From Nocardioides sp. JS614 (GTDB lineage Bacteria; Actinomycetota; Actinomycetes; Propionibacteriales; Nocardioidaceae): a stretch of 64,000 nucleotides of DNA. Of this stretch, positions 53,620 to 63,069 are shown piece by piece (position 1 is the first letter of the stretch; each line of letters begins with the position of its first letter). The position numbers and the translations under genes were made by a program. The stretch is taken from assembly GCF_000015265.1 (NCBI RefSeq), contig NC_008699.1, forward strand, positions 1,674,001-1,738,000. The letters run 5' to 3'. A model generated the notes under the pieces. It did not search any database. It had not been told where the DNA came from and saw nothing but the letters and a program-made list of their open reading frames with translations.

Positions 53620-55001
53620 TCGCACCCGCCAGCCGCCTGGTCTGCTGGGGCTGCGGCGGCGCACCGGACCCGGCCGATCCGTACCCGTTCCGCTGCCCCC
53701 GAGCCGGCGTCGGTGACGTCGACCACGTCCTGGTGCGCGTCCTCGACCTCGACCGGGTGCGGTTCCCGGACGGGCCGGCGGGGACGGCTCCGCCGTTCGT
53801 GCAGTACGGCGGGCTCCTGCACAGCCACCACCGCGCGACCGCCGCGGGCGTCGGCGTGGCGGAGCTCGACGACCTCGTCACGCTGCTGGATGAGGCCGTG
53901 GCTCGGGTCGCCGGCGCGGGGTTCCGGGCCACGCCGTTCGGTCGCGACGACACCCTGTCGGAGCGGCTCGGGTTCAGCAGCGTCGGTGGCGTGTGGGTCA
54001 AGGACGAGACCGGCAACGTGGCCGGATCGCACAAGGGCCGCCACCTCATGGGCGTCCTGCTCCACCTCGAGGTCGCGGAGCGTCTCGGCCTCGCGGCGCC
54101 GTCGGCACGGCCGGACCTGGCGATCGCCAGCTGCGGCAACGCCGCCCTCGCCGCCGCAGTCGTCGCCCGCGCCGCCGGCCGCCGGCTCCGGGTCTTCGTC
54201 CCCGTCGACGCCGACCCGGCGGTGCTGGGCGACCTCCGCGACCTGGGCGCAGACGTGGTCACCTGCGCGCGCACCGCGGACGCGGACGGCGACCCGGCGT
54301 ACCTGCGGCTGCAGGCGGAGCTGGCCGCCGGCGCACTGCCGTTCACGTGCCAGGGCAACGAGAACGGACTGGTGATCGAGGGCGGTGAGACGCTGGGCTA
54401 CGAGATCGCGTCCGACCTCCGGGCCCAGCGCATCGACCTGGACCACCTCGTGGTCCAGGTCGGCGGCGGCGCCCTGGCCAGCTCCTGCATCCAGGCGCTC
54501 GACGAGGCGGTCGCGCTCGGTGTCCTGGCCCGGCAGCCGCGGGTGCACACCGTGCAGACCACGGGCGGCCACCCGCTCGAGCGCGCCTACACCCGGGTCC
54601 GGGACGGCCTGGGCCCAGCACCCGGTGCGGCCGAGATCGACGAGGCCCTCCACGCCGCGGCGATCCACCGGTCGGCGTACATGTGGCCGTGGGAGGGCGA
54701 GCCCCGCAGCATCGCCACCGGCATCCTCGACGACGAGACGTACGACTGGCGAGCCGTCGTCGGCGGGATGCTCCGGACCGGAGGCCGGTCGCTGGTCGTG
54801 TCCGAGGAGCGGCTCGCCGGTGCCCACGCCCTCGGTCGCGCGGCGGGCTACCGAGTCGACCCCACCGGCTCCTCCGGGTTGGCCGGCCTCCTGGACCTGG
54901 TGGCCGCCGGCGACGTCCACCCCGACGCGCGCGTTGGCGTGCTCTTCACCGGCGTCGAGCGCCAGGACCAGGCAGGGACCAGGCGGGTCCATGGACCCTA
55001 G
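53616..55001 (+). CDS. Threonine synthase-like PLP enzyme
   Basis: A 461-residue fold type II PLP protein from GTG 53616. An N-terminal zinc-ribbon-like set (C10, C13, C27) resembles threonine synthases. PLP lysine K140 in NVAGSHKGRH, loop SCGNAALAAAV near 172-180, and glycine-rich QVGGGALASS. Together with its coupled neighbour it may form a two-step or heteromeric lyase. Substrate unknown. Confidence 0.8.
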
Positions 55002-55057
55002 TGGACCGTGTGGTCCGGGAGCACGCTGAGGAGGATCGGAGCAGAGGAGCGCACATC

Positions 55058-56425
55058 GTGGCGGCCGACATTCGAGACGCTGTCCCCTCCTTGGCGCTGT
55101 GCGGCGCCACGATCGTCGTCGCGCTCGACCCTCCGGAGGTGGTCTCCGGCGACGTCGTGATCGCGGGCGACCGGATCCTGACGGTCGGCACCGCGCCGCC
55201 CGGCGTGCCGCGGCGCGACTGCTCGGGGACGCTGCTCCTGCCCGGCAACGTCTGCGCCCACCACCACCTCTACTCGGCGCTCAGTCGCGGGATGCCGTAC
55301 CACCTCGCTCCGCCGGCCACGTTCACCGAGATCCTCCAGCGGGTCTGGTGGCGCCTCGACCGCGCCCTGGACGAGCAGTCGATCCGGGCCTCGGCGCTGC
55401 GCGGCGGCCTCGACGCGTTGCGTGCCGGCACCACGACGATCGTGGACCACCACGCCTCGCCCAACGCCATCGACGGCTCGCTCGACATCATCGCCGAGAC
55501 CCTGGCGGAGCTGGGGGTGCGCAGCGTCCTGTGCTACGAGGTCAGCGACCGGGACGGACCCGAGCGCGCCGCCGCCGGCATCGCCGAGAACGGCCGCTTC
55601 CTCGCGCGGGCGCGTGGGTTGACCCGCGGTCTGATGGGCGCGCACGCGTCGTTCACGCTCTCCGACGGCACCCTCGCCCAGCTGGTCGACGCGGCCGATC
55701 GGGCCGGGACCGGCGTGCACATCCACGTCGCGGAGGACGCCGCCGACCAGGCCGACGCCCGCGCGCGCAGCAGTCAGGGGGTCGTCGAGCGGCTCGACCG
55801 GGCCGGGGTGATCACCGAGCGGGCCCTGCTGGCCCACTGCGTCCACGTCACACCGGCCGAGATCCGCGCCGTCGTCGACCTCGGTGCCACCGTCGTCTGC
55901 AACCCGCGCAGCAACATGAACAACTCCGTGGGCCACTCGCCCTTCAACCACCTCGCGCCGGGTGTCGGCGGTGGCGTTGCCCTCGGCACCGACGGCATCG
56001 GCGGCGACCTGTTCGCCGAGTCCCAGGTCGGCTACTTCCGGACCCGCGAGAGCGAGGTCGGAACGCCCGGCAGCTGGCCGCTCGCGCGCCTCGCCGACGG
56101 CGCCCGCTTCGCCGGCCGCGTCCACGGGGAGCCCCTGCTCGGCAGCCTCCGGCCCGGTGCCCCGGCCGACCTCGTGGTGCTCGACTATCCGACGCCGACC
56201 CCCGTCACCGCCGACAACCTGGTCGGCCACTGGGTCTTCGGCCTGTCCTCCGCCCAGGTGCGCGACGTGCTCGTCGCCGGCGACCTGGTCGTCGCCGACC
56301 GCCGGTCGACCCGGGTCGACGAGGCGGAGGCCGCCGCGGCGGGCTCGGTCGAGGCCGAGCGGCTCTGGGCCCGGATGGACGCGATCCCTGCGCACGACTT
56401 CACGCCCGAGAGGAGCAGGCCATGA
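55058..56425 (+). CDS. ssnA: SsnA-like amidohydrolase
   Basis: A 455-residue amidohydrolase from a GTG with AGGAG upstream. Metal-site features: NVCAHHHLYSAL, HIHVAED, AHCVH and GTDGIGGD. It matches SsnA, an aminohydrolase found next to xdhD and ygfM in purine clusters. Its precise substrate is not settled in the family. Overlaps the LLM gene by 4 nt. Confidence 0.82.
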   Translation: MAADIRDAVPSLALCGATIVVALDPPEVVSGDVVIAGDRILTVGTAPPGVPRRDCSGTLLLPGNVCAHHHLYSALSRGMPYHLAPPATFTEILQRVWWRLDRALDEQSIRASALRGGLDALRAGTTTIVDHHASPNAIDGSLDIIAETLAELGVRSVLCYEVSDRDGPERAAAGIAENGRFLARARGLTRGLMGAHASFTLSDGTLAQLVDAADRAGTGVHIHVAEDAADQADARARSSQGVVERLDRAGVITERALLAHCVHVTPAEIRAVVDLGATVVCNPRSNMNNSVGHSPFNHLAPGVGGGVALGTDGIGGDLFAESQVGYFRTRESEVGTPGSWPLARLADGARFAGRVHGEPLLGSLRPGAPADLVVLDYPTPTPVTADNLVGHWVFGLSSAQVRDVLVAGDLVVADRRSTRVDEAEAAAAGSVEAERLWARMDAIPAHDFTPERSRP

Positions 56426-57423
56426 CGCAGCCGACGAGGGTGGCGCTCTACCTCCAGGACCTCCACCCGCTGCGCGAGGGGATGGAGTACGCCCGCTACG
56501 CCGAGGAGCGCGGCTTCGACGCCGTATGGCAGGCCGAGAGCCGGCTGGTCCGCGAGGCCACCGTGCCGATGGCCGCGTACGCCGCCGTCACCAGCCGGAT
56601 CAAGGTGGGCTCCGGCATCGTCCCCATCTGGACCCGCAACGTCGGGCTGCTGGCCGCGACGTTCGCGACGCTCGACGAGCTGGCCCCCGGCCGGGTGATC
56701 CTCGGGCTCGGCGCCTGGTGGGAGCCGCTCGCCACCAAGGTCGGGGTGGACCGCCGCAAGCCCCTGCGGGCGATGCGGGAGACCGTCGAGGCCACCCGTC
56801 GCCTGCTGGCGATGGAGCGGGTCACCTACGACGGCGAGTTCGTGCACCTCGACGACGTCGAGATCGACATCGTCCACGGTGACCGCTCGCCGAAGCAGGT
56901 GCCGATCTACGTCGGGGCCACCGGCATGCAGATGATGGAGCTGGCCGGCGAGATCGCCGACGGCGTCCTGCTCAACTACATGGTCGCCCCGGCGTACAAC
57001 GCCCAGGCGATGGCAGCCCTCGCCGCGGGCGCGGCGAAGGCGGGCCGGTCGGTCGACGACCTCGACCGGCCGCAGCTCGTCGTGTGCTCCGTCGACCGGG
57101 ACCGCGCGGTCGCCCTGGACCGCGCCCGGGAGCTGCTCACGCAGTACCTCGGCCAGCAGCCACACATCATGAAGGCCAGCGGCGTCGACCCCGCGCTGAT
57201 CGAGGAGATCGGCAAGGTCCTGACCTGGCCGGCCGAGCGCGAGGAGATCCTGCGCGCCATGCGGCTGGTCCCCGATGACGTGGTGCAGCAGATCACCGCC
57301 TCCGGCAGCCCGGAGGAGTGCCGCGCCAAGGTCGCCGAGTACGTCGAGGCGGGCGCCACGTGCCCCGTCCTCTACCCGCTCGGCGAGGACGTCCGACTGA
57401 TGATCGACACCTTCGGTGTCTGA
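56422..57423 (+). CDS. LLM-class (F420/FMN-dependent) oxidoreductase
   Basis: A 333-residue TIM-barrel luciferase-like protein: ALYLQDLHPLREGMEYARY, VGSGIVPIWTRNV, LGLGAWWEP and VPIYVGATG. It resembles F420-dependent methylene-H4MPT reductase-type enzymes. In an urate/purine operon it could supply the reducing step that YgfK performs in E. coli-type clusters, since no ygfK is seen in the window. That role is inference. Confidence 0.88.
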   Translation: MTQPTRVALYLQDLHPLREGMEYARYAEERGFDAVWQAESRLVREATVPMAAYAAVTSRIKVGSGIVPIWTRNVGLLAATFATLDELAPGRVILGLGAWWEPLATKVGVDRRKPLRAMRETVEATRRLLAMERVTYDGEFVHLDDVEIDIVHGDRSPKQVPIYVGATGMQMMELAGEIADGVLLNYMVAPAYNAQAMAALAAGAAKAGRSVDDLDRPQLVVCSVDRDRAVALDRARELLTQYLGQQPHIMKASGVDPALIEEIGKVLTWPAEREEILRAMRLVPDDVVQQITASGSPEECRAKVAEYVEAGATCPVLYPLGEDVRLMIDTFGV

Positions 57424-57438
57424 AGAGGAGAACGCACG

Positions 57439-58392
57439 ATGAGGAGCTTCCTGGGCCGCGACATCCTGTCCCTGAAGGACGTCGAGCGCGACGACTACTT
57501 CCGGATCTTCCAGGTGGCCGAGGAGCTGCGCCCTCACGCGGAGAACCGTCGCAACGGGGATCTCCTCCAGCACAAGACGCTGCTGACCGCGTTCTACCAG
57601 CCCAGCACCCGCACCCGGCTCTCGACGGAGGCCGCGATGCACCGCCTCGGCGGTCACGTCCTCGGCTTCTCCGACGCCAAGATGACCCGCGCCGGCGACT
57701 TCTACCAGGAGTCGATGAAGGACACCGTGAAGATGCTGGAGTTCTACGGCGACGTGATCGCCATGCGCTCCCACGTCCAGGGCGCCCCGCACGAAGCCGC
57801 GCGCTGGGCCTCGGTCCCGGTGATCAACTGCGGTGACGGCTGGGGCGAGCACCCGACCCAGGTGCTCACCGACCTCTACACGATCTGGCGCGACAAGGGC
57901 AGCCTCGACGGCATCAAGATGCTCCTTGTCGGCGACATGCGGATGCGCACCATGCACTCGATCCTGCTCGCGTCCTCGCAGTTCGACATGGAGACGATGG
58001 TCGTCTCCCCGCCGGAGCTGGCCCTGCTCGAGGACTTCAAGGGCGAGCTCGCCGAGCGCAGCGTGAACTACCGCGAGCTCGAGTCGGTCGAGCAGGGCAT
58101 CGCCGACGCCGACGTGATCTACATGGAGCCGGTGGTCCAGGCCGACTACACGCAGTCCCGCGTCGACCCCACCGTCGAGAAGGGCACCACGCCGCCGGCG
58201 TACCAGGTCACCCGGCGGCTGCTGCACGAGAAGGCCAAGCAGGACTCGATCGTCCTGCACTCGCTGCCCCGGATGGACGAGCTCACTCCCGACGTGGACG
58301 CCACCCGGCACGCCCGCTACTGGGCCGAGGCCGCCAACGGCGTCTCGGTCCGGATGGCGCTGCTGGCGCTGGTCCTCGGCGCGGTCGAGTAG
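57439..58392 (+). CDS. Aspartate carbamoyltransferase-like protein
   Basis: A 317-residue carbamoyltransferase. STRTRLS for carbamoyl phosphate, GEHPTQVLTDLYTI, and the substrate-side loop HSLPRMDELTPDVDAT are like PyrB. GAGGAG precedes the ATG. No pyr genes are near; the setting points to a catabolic role like YgeW, releasing carbamoyl phosphate from a ureido compound. Tandem with a second carbamoyltransferase. Confidence 0.85.
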   Translation: MRSFLGRDILSLKDVERDDYFRIFQVAEELRPHAENRRNGDLLQHKTLLTAFYQPSTRTRLSTEAAMHRLGGHVLGFSDAKMTRAGDFYQESMKDTVKMLEFYGDVIAMRSHVQGAPHEAARWASVPVINCGDGWGEHPTQVLTDLYTIWRDKGSLDGIKMLLVGDMRMRTMHSILLASSQFDMETMVVSPPELALLEDFKGELAERSVNYRELESVEQGIADADVIYMEPVVQADYTQSRVDPTVEKGTTPPAYQVTRRLLHEKAKQDSIVLHSLPRMDELTPDVDATRHARYWAEAANGVSVRMALLALVLGAVE

Positions 58393-58409
58393 CCGGGGGA
58401 GGGGGACCG

Positions 58410-59393
58410 ATGCAGACGCACCTGCGCGGCCGGGACGTCATCGACTTCCAGGAGTGGACCCGCGACGAGATCGAGACCGTGCTCGACGTCGCGTTCGCGC
58501 TGAAACGGGACCGGGCACTCGGGCAGCCACACCCGTACCTGCGGGACAAGGTGCTCGCGATGCTGTTCTTCTTCGCGAGCACCCGGACCCGGGCCTCCTT
58601 CGAGGCCGGGATGGCGCAGCTGGGCGGGCACGCCCAGTTCATCGAGAGCCGCTCGACCCAGATCGCGCACGGCGACACGGCCACCGAGATCGGCGAGATC
58701 CTCGGCCGCTACAACGACGGCATCGCGATCCGCAACGTCGACTGGGGTGTCGGCAACGGCTACATCCGCGCCGTCGCCGTCGCCGCCGCGAGCCGGGTGC
58801 CCGTGCTCAACATGCAGTGCGACCACTTCCACCCGCACCAGGCGCTGGCCGACCTGATGACGATCATCGAGCGGTTCGGCGACCCCCGCGGACGCACCGC
58901 GACGATCAGCTGGGCGTGCGCGAAGACGTACTCCAAGCCGCTGAGCGTGCCGCAGAGCCTGATCATGTTGCTCCCGCGGTTCGGCATGAACGTCCGCCTG
59001 GTGCACCCGCCCGAGTTCGCGCTGATGCCGGAGTACGTCGAGCAGGCGCGTGAGAACGCCCGGCTCGGTCGGGCTTCGTTCGAGCTGATGGACGACTTCG
59101 ACGCGGGCATCCGCGGGACCGACGTCGTGTATGCCAAGAGCTGGGGCGCGGTGATGACCACCTCCGACGTGGAGGAGGAGAAGCGGCTCGTCGACTCCTA
59201 CGCCGACTGGATCGCCGACGAGCGACGGCTCGACACCGCGTCCGACGACGCGATCTACATGCACCCGCTGCCGGGCGAGCGCGGCACCGAGGTGACCGAC
59301 GGCGTGATCGACGGTCCGCACAGTGCGGTCTTCGACCAGGCCGAGAACCGCCTGCACGGCCAGAAGGCCGTGCTGGCGCTGACGATGGGCTGA
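58410..59393 (+). CDS. YgeW/ornithine carbamoyltransferase-like protein
   Basis: A 327-residue carbamoyltransferase. ASTRTRASFEA, DHFHPHQALADLMTI, and MHPLPGERGTEVTDGVIDG. It diverges from its neighbour and is nearer to the YgeW/OTC branch, so the two may take different ureido substrates or form a mixed complex. A carbamate kinase is not seen in the window. Confidence 0.85.
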   Translation: MQTHLRGRDVIDFQEWTRDEIETVLDVAFALKRDRALGQPHPYLRDKVLAMLFFFASTRTRASFEAGMAQLGGHAQFIESRSTQIAHGDTATEIGEILGRYNDGIAIRNVDWGVGNGYIRAVAVAAASRVPVLNMQCDHFHPHQALADLMTIIERFGDPRGRTATISWACAKTYSKPLSVPQSLIMLLPRFGMNVRLVHPPEFALMPEYVEQARENARLGRASFELMDDFDAGIRGTDVVYAKSWGAVMTTSDVEEEKRLVDSYADWIADERRLDTASDDAIYMHPLPGERGTEVTDGVIDGPHSAVFDQAENRLHGQKAVLALTMG

Positions 59394-59415
59394 GGCCCGG
59401 CAGGACGGTGACACC

Positions 59416-60141
59416 ATGGTGACGGCAATCGCCTACGGGCGCCCCTCGACGATCGACGAGGCCTTCGAGCTGCTGGCCCGCCCCAGTGCGGTCGTGCTCG
59501 CCGGCGGCACCCGCCTCAACGGTGACACCTCGCCGCGGCAGGTCGAGGTGGTGGACCTGCAGGCCCTCCCCCTCCACGGCATCCGCTCCGAGGGAGACCA
59601 CGGGCTGCGGATCGGGGCCATGACGACGCTGCAGCAGGTCGCCGACGACGACCTGGTCCCTCCGACCGTGCGCGAGGCGGCCCGCCGCGAGCGACCGAGC
59701 ACCCTGCGCGCCCAGGGCACCCTCGGCGGCTGCCTGGCGACCGGAGACGCCGAGAGCGAGCTGCTCGCCGCGCTCCTGGTGCACGAGGCGGTCGTGCACG
59801 TCGAGAGCCGGGACCGGTCCGGCGCCCTCTCCCTGGAGGCGTTCTTGGACGGGCTGCCGCTGGAGCCCGGACACCTGGTGACCGCGGTGGCGCTGCGCAC
59901 CGACGGCAGCACCGCAGCAGCCCGCACCGCGCGGACGCCCGCCGACCGGGCCATCGTCGCCGCCTTCGCCCGGACCGTGCAGGACGGTCGCCGGATCGCG
60001 CTCACCGGCGTCGCGCCGAGACCGGTGCTCGTGCAACCCGGGGAGGAGCTCGACCCGACGGGTGATTTCCGGGGATCGAGCGAGTACCGCCGGGCCCTGG
60101 CAGGCGTCCTGATCACCCGGGTGCTGGAGGCGACGTCATGA
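59416..60141 (+). CDS. ygfM: FAD-binding subunit of molybdenum hydroxylase (YgfM-like)
   Basis: A 241-residue CoxM/xanthine dehydrogenase FAD domain: VVLAGGTRLNGDT (FAD diphosphate loop), RAQGTLGGCLATGD and RIALTGVAPRPV. Overlaps the large subunit by 4 nt. Short compared with usual FAD subunits (about 290) but complete in order. Confidence 0.88.
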   Translation: MVTAIAYGRPSTIDEAFELLARPSAVVLAGGTRLNGDTSPRQVEVVDLQALPLHGIRSEGDHGLRIGAMTTLQQVADDDLVPPTVREAARRERPSTLRAQGTLGGCLATGDAESELLAALLVHEAVVHVESRDRSGALSLEAFLDGLPLEPGHLVTAVALRTDGSTAAARTARTPADRAIVAAFARTVQDGRRIALTGVAPRPVLVQPGEELDPTGDFRGSSEYRRALAGVLITRVLEATS

Positions 60142-63056
60142 GCACCATGATCGACCTCGAGCTCCACCTCAACGGCGCTCCGCGCACCGTGACCTGCGCG
60201 CCGGGCGACTCGCTGCTGAGCGTGCTGCGGCGGCTGGGCTGCTTCAGCGTGCGGTTCGGCTCCGAGACCGGCGAGACCGGCGCCGCCGCGGTCCTGGTGG
60301 ACGGGCGGCTGCTGGCCGCCGACGTGCTGCTCGCCGCCCAGGCCGCCGGCCACGAGGTGACGACCGTGGAGTCACTGAACGTCGCCACCGGCGAGCTGCA
60401 CCCCATCCAGGCCGCGTTCGTGGAGTCCGGCGCGCTGCAGTCCGGCTACTCCGCCGGGGCCATGGTGCTCGCCACCCAGGCCCTGCTCGCGCGCGACCCC
60501 GACCCCTCGGAGTGGGAGATCCGCGACGCGTTCTCCGGGATCCTCGACCGGGAGACGGGCTACGTGAAGGTCGTCGACGCCGTGCAGCGCGCGGCCGCGC
60601 TGCTCCGTGGCGAGAAGCCGGAGCCGATGGCGCCCGTCGTCGTCGGGCGGCTCACCGACGGCGACGGTGGGACCGTCCCGGACGCTCCCGCTGCCATGCC
60701 GCGCCTCGTGCCCGCGGCGGACGTCCCCTCCATGCAGGTGGTCGGGACGCCCGCGCCCAAGGTCGACGCGCTCAAGCTGGTCAAGGGGAATCCGGCCTTC
60801 GTCGACGACATCGAGCTGCGCGGGATGCTCTACGCCAAGGTGCTGCGCAGCCCGCACGCGCACGCCCGGATCGTCGCCATCGACGACTCCGAGGCCCGCG
60901 CGCTCCCAGGCGTGCACGCCGTGCTGCACACCTTCAACACGGCCCGCGTGAAGTACGCCTCCGGCGGCCAGAGCTGGCCGAACCCGCGCCCCTGGGACCA
61001 GGTGAGCTTCGACGACAAGGTGCGCCACGTCGGTGACCGCGTGGCCGCGGTGGCCGCGGAGACCGTGGCGATCGCCGAGGAGGCCTGCCGGCGGATCAAG
61101 GTGACGTACGACGTCCTGCCGGCGGTCTTCGACGAGGTCGAGGCGATCGGCCCCGGCGCTCCCGTCATCCACGACGAGACCGACACGGAGGGGATCGCCG
61201 ACGCGGCCCGCAACATCCCCCGCCGGGTCAACGGGCAGACGGTCACCGACGACGAGCTGGCGGCCGCGTTCGCCGACGCCGAGCACGTCTTCGAGCAGAC
61301 CTTCCACGTCCAGCAGCAGCAGCAGACCCCGATCGAGCCGCACATCACCATCGGCTGGCTCGACGCGGACGAGCGGCTGACGCTGCGCAGCTCCACCCAG
61401 GTCCCGTTCCACACCCGCCGGATGGTCGCCCCTCTGCTCGGCCTGCCGGTCAAGCAGATCCGGGTGATCAAGCCGCGGCTCGGCGGTGGCTTCGGCGGCA
61501 AGCAGGAGATGCTGCTCGAGGACGTGGTCGGGCACCTGGTGCTCGCGACCCGCCGACCGGTCCGGCTGGAGCTGACCCGGGAGGAGGAGTTCGTCTCCTC
61601 GCGGATCCGTCACGCCCAGACGATCACCTTCCGCTCCGCCGTCGACGCCGACGGCCGACTGCTCGCCCTGGACCACCACGTGGTCGGTAACACCGGCCCG
61701 TACGCGACGCATGGGTTCACGGTGCAGTCCGTCTCCGGCCAGCGCGGCCTGTCGCAGTACAACTGCCCCGCCAAGCGGTACACGGCCGACGTCGCCTACA
61801 CGAACCGGCCGGTGGCCGGGGCGTTCCGCGGCTACGGCGCGCCCCAGGCGCTGTTCGCGCTGGAGTCCCACATGGACGACATCGCCCGCAGCCTCGGCCT
61901 CGACCCGATCGAGCTCCGTCGGCGGAACTGGGTGCGCACCGGCGACCCCCTCGACATCCTGCCCACGCTGGGCGAGCGGGGCGCCGCGGAGATCCAGGGC
62001 GAGGTGCCCCGGGTGACCAGCTGCGCGACCGACGAGTGCGTGGCGCAGGCCAGGCGCGCGATCGGCTGGGAGCGGCGCAACGACCCCGCGTGGAAGCAGC
62101 CCGCGGACCGGCCGAGCATCCGCAGGGGGATCGGCTTCGCGCTGTGCATGCAGGCCACCGCGATCCCCAACCTCGACATGGGTGGTGCCTCGATCAAGAT
62201 GAACGACGACGGCTCGTTCAACCTGCTGGTCGGTGCGACGGACCTCGGCACGGGCGCCGACACGGTGCTGGCCCAGATCGCCGCCGAGGTGCTCGGGGTC
62301 GAGGCCAGTGACGTGGTCGTGTACGCCGCCGACACCGACCTGACGCCGTTCGACGTCGGGGCCTACGCCGACTCCACGACGTACATCTCCGGGATGGCGG
62401 TCAAGAAGGCCGCCGAGGCCGTGCGCGAGCGGATCGTGCTGCGCGCGGCCCGGCTGCTCGAGCTGGCCGGCCCCGCCAAGGTCGAGCTGCGGAACAAGCA
62501 GGCCTGGGCGCCCGACGGGCGCTGCGTGACGCTCCAGGACGTGGCCCTCCATGCGCTGCACATCGAGGACCAGGAACAGATCATGGCGACGGCCTCGCAC
62601 GTCTCGGGTGAGTCGCCGCCGCCCTTCGCCGCCCAGACGGCCGAGATCGAGGTGGACGTGGAGACCGGCCAGGTGACCGTCACGAAGCTGGTGATGGCCG
62701 TCGACGCCGGGGTCGTCATCAACCCGACCACGGCGAGCGGCCAGGTCGAGGGCGCGATGGTGCAGGCGCTGGGCTACGCGCTCACCGAGGACCTCGTCCT
62801 CGACGACGACGGCCGTGCGGTGAACGCCCGGTTCGGGCCGTACTGGATCTTCCGGCCCGACGACACGCCCCCGATGGAGGTGTTCCTGGTGCAGACCATG
62901 GAGCCGAGCGGGCCGTTCGGCGCCAAGTCGGTCGGCGAGATCGCCATCGACGGGGTGGCACCCGCCGTGCGCAACGCGATCCTCGACGCGACCGGGGCCA
63001 CCGTCAACGAGCTGCCGCTCACCCCCGAACGGGTCTGGCGGGCGCTGCACGCCTGA
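60138..63056 (+). CDS. xdhD: XdhD-like molybdenum hydroxylase with cysteine-free Fe-S domain
   Basis: A 972-residue protein. The first 170 residues have the layout of a 2Fe-2S domain pair but the cysteines are gone: FGSETGETGAAAVLVDGR where CGxGxCGAC is usual, and ALQSGYSAGAM where QCGFCTPGM is usual. The molybdopterin part is complete: PRLGGGFGGKQE, GAFRGYGAPQ, and the C-terminal PFGAKSVGEIA with the catalytic Glu. E. coli XdhD shows the same loss. Likely hydroxylates a purine; how electrons leave the Mo site is unclear. Confidence 0.9.
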   Translation: MSTMIDLELHLNGAPRTVTCAPGDSLLSVLRRLGCFSVRFGSETGETGAAAVLVDGRLLAADVLLAAQAAGHEVTTVESLNVATGELHPIQAAFVESGALQSGYSAGAMVLATQALLARDPDPSEWEIRDAFSGILDRETGYVKVVDAVQRAAALLRGEKPEPMAPVVVGRLTDGDGGTVPDAPAAMPRLVPAADVPSMQVVGTPAPKVDALKLVKGNPAFVDDIELRGMLYAKVLRSPHAHARIVAIDDSEARALPGVHAVLHTFNTARVKYASGGQSWPNPRPWDQVSFDDKVRHVGDRVAAVAAETVAIAEEACRRIKVTYDVLPAVFDEVEAIGPGAPVIHDETDTEGIADAARNIPRRVNGQTVTDDELAAAFADAEHVFEQTFHVQQQQQTPIEPHITIGWLDADERLTLRSSTQVPFHTRRMVAPLLGLPVKQIRVIKPRLGGGFGGKQEMLLEDVVGHLVLATRRPVRLELTREEEFVSSRIRHAQTITFRSAVDADGRLLALDHHVVGNTGPYATHGFTVQSVSGQRGLSQYNCPAKRYTADVAYTNRPVAGAFRGYGAPQALFALESHMDDIARSLGLDPIELRRRNWVRTGDPLDILPTLGERGAAEIQGEVPRVTSCATDECVAQARRAIGWERRNDPAWKQPADRPSIRRGIGFALCMQATAIPNLDMGGASIKMNDDGSFNLLVGATDLGTGADTVLAQIAAEVLGVEASDVVVYAADTDLTPFDVGAYADSTTYISGMAVKKAAEAVRERIVLRAARLLELAGPAKVELRNKQAWAPDGRCVTLQDVALHALHIEDQEQIMATASHVSGESPPPFAAQTAEIEVDVETGQVTVTKLVMAVDAGVVINPTTASGQVEGAMVQALGYALTEDLVLDDDGRAVNARFGPYWIFRPDDTPPMEVFLVQTMEPSGPFGAKSVGEIAIDGVAPAVRNAILDATGATVNELPLTPERVWRALHA

Positions 63057-63069
63057 AGACGCGACCGAG

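Noticed and set aside
56185..58311. A 708-residue leftward frame
   Set aside because: Antisense to three well-supported genes (ssnA, LLM oxidoreductase, carbamoyltransferase).
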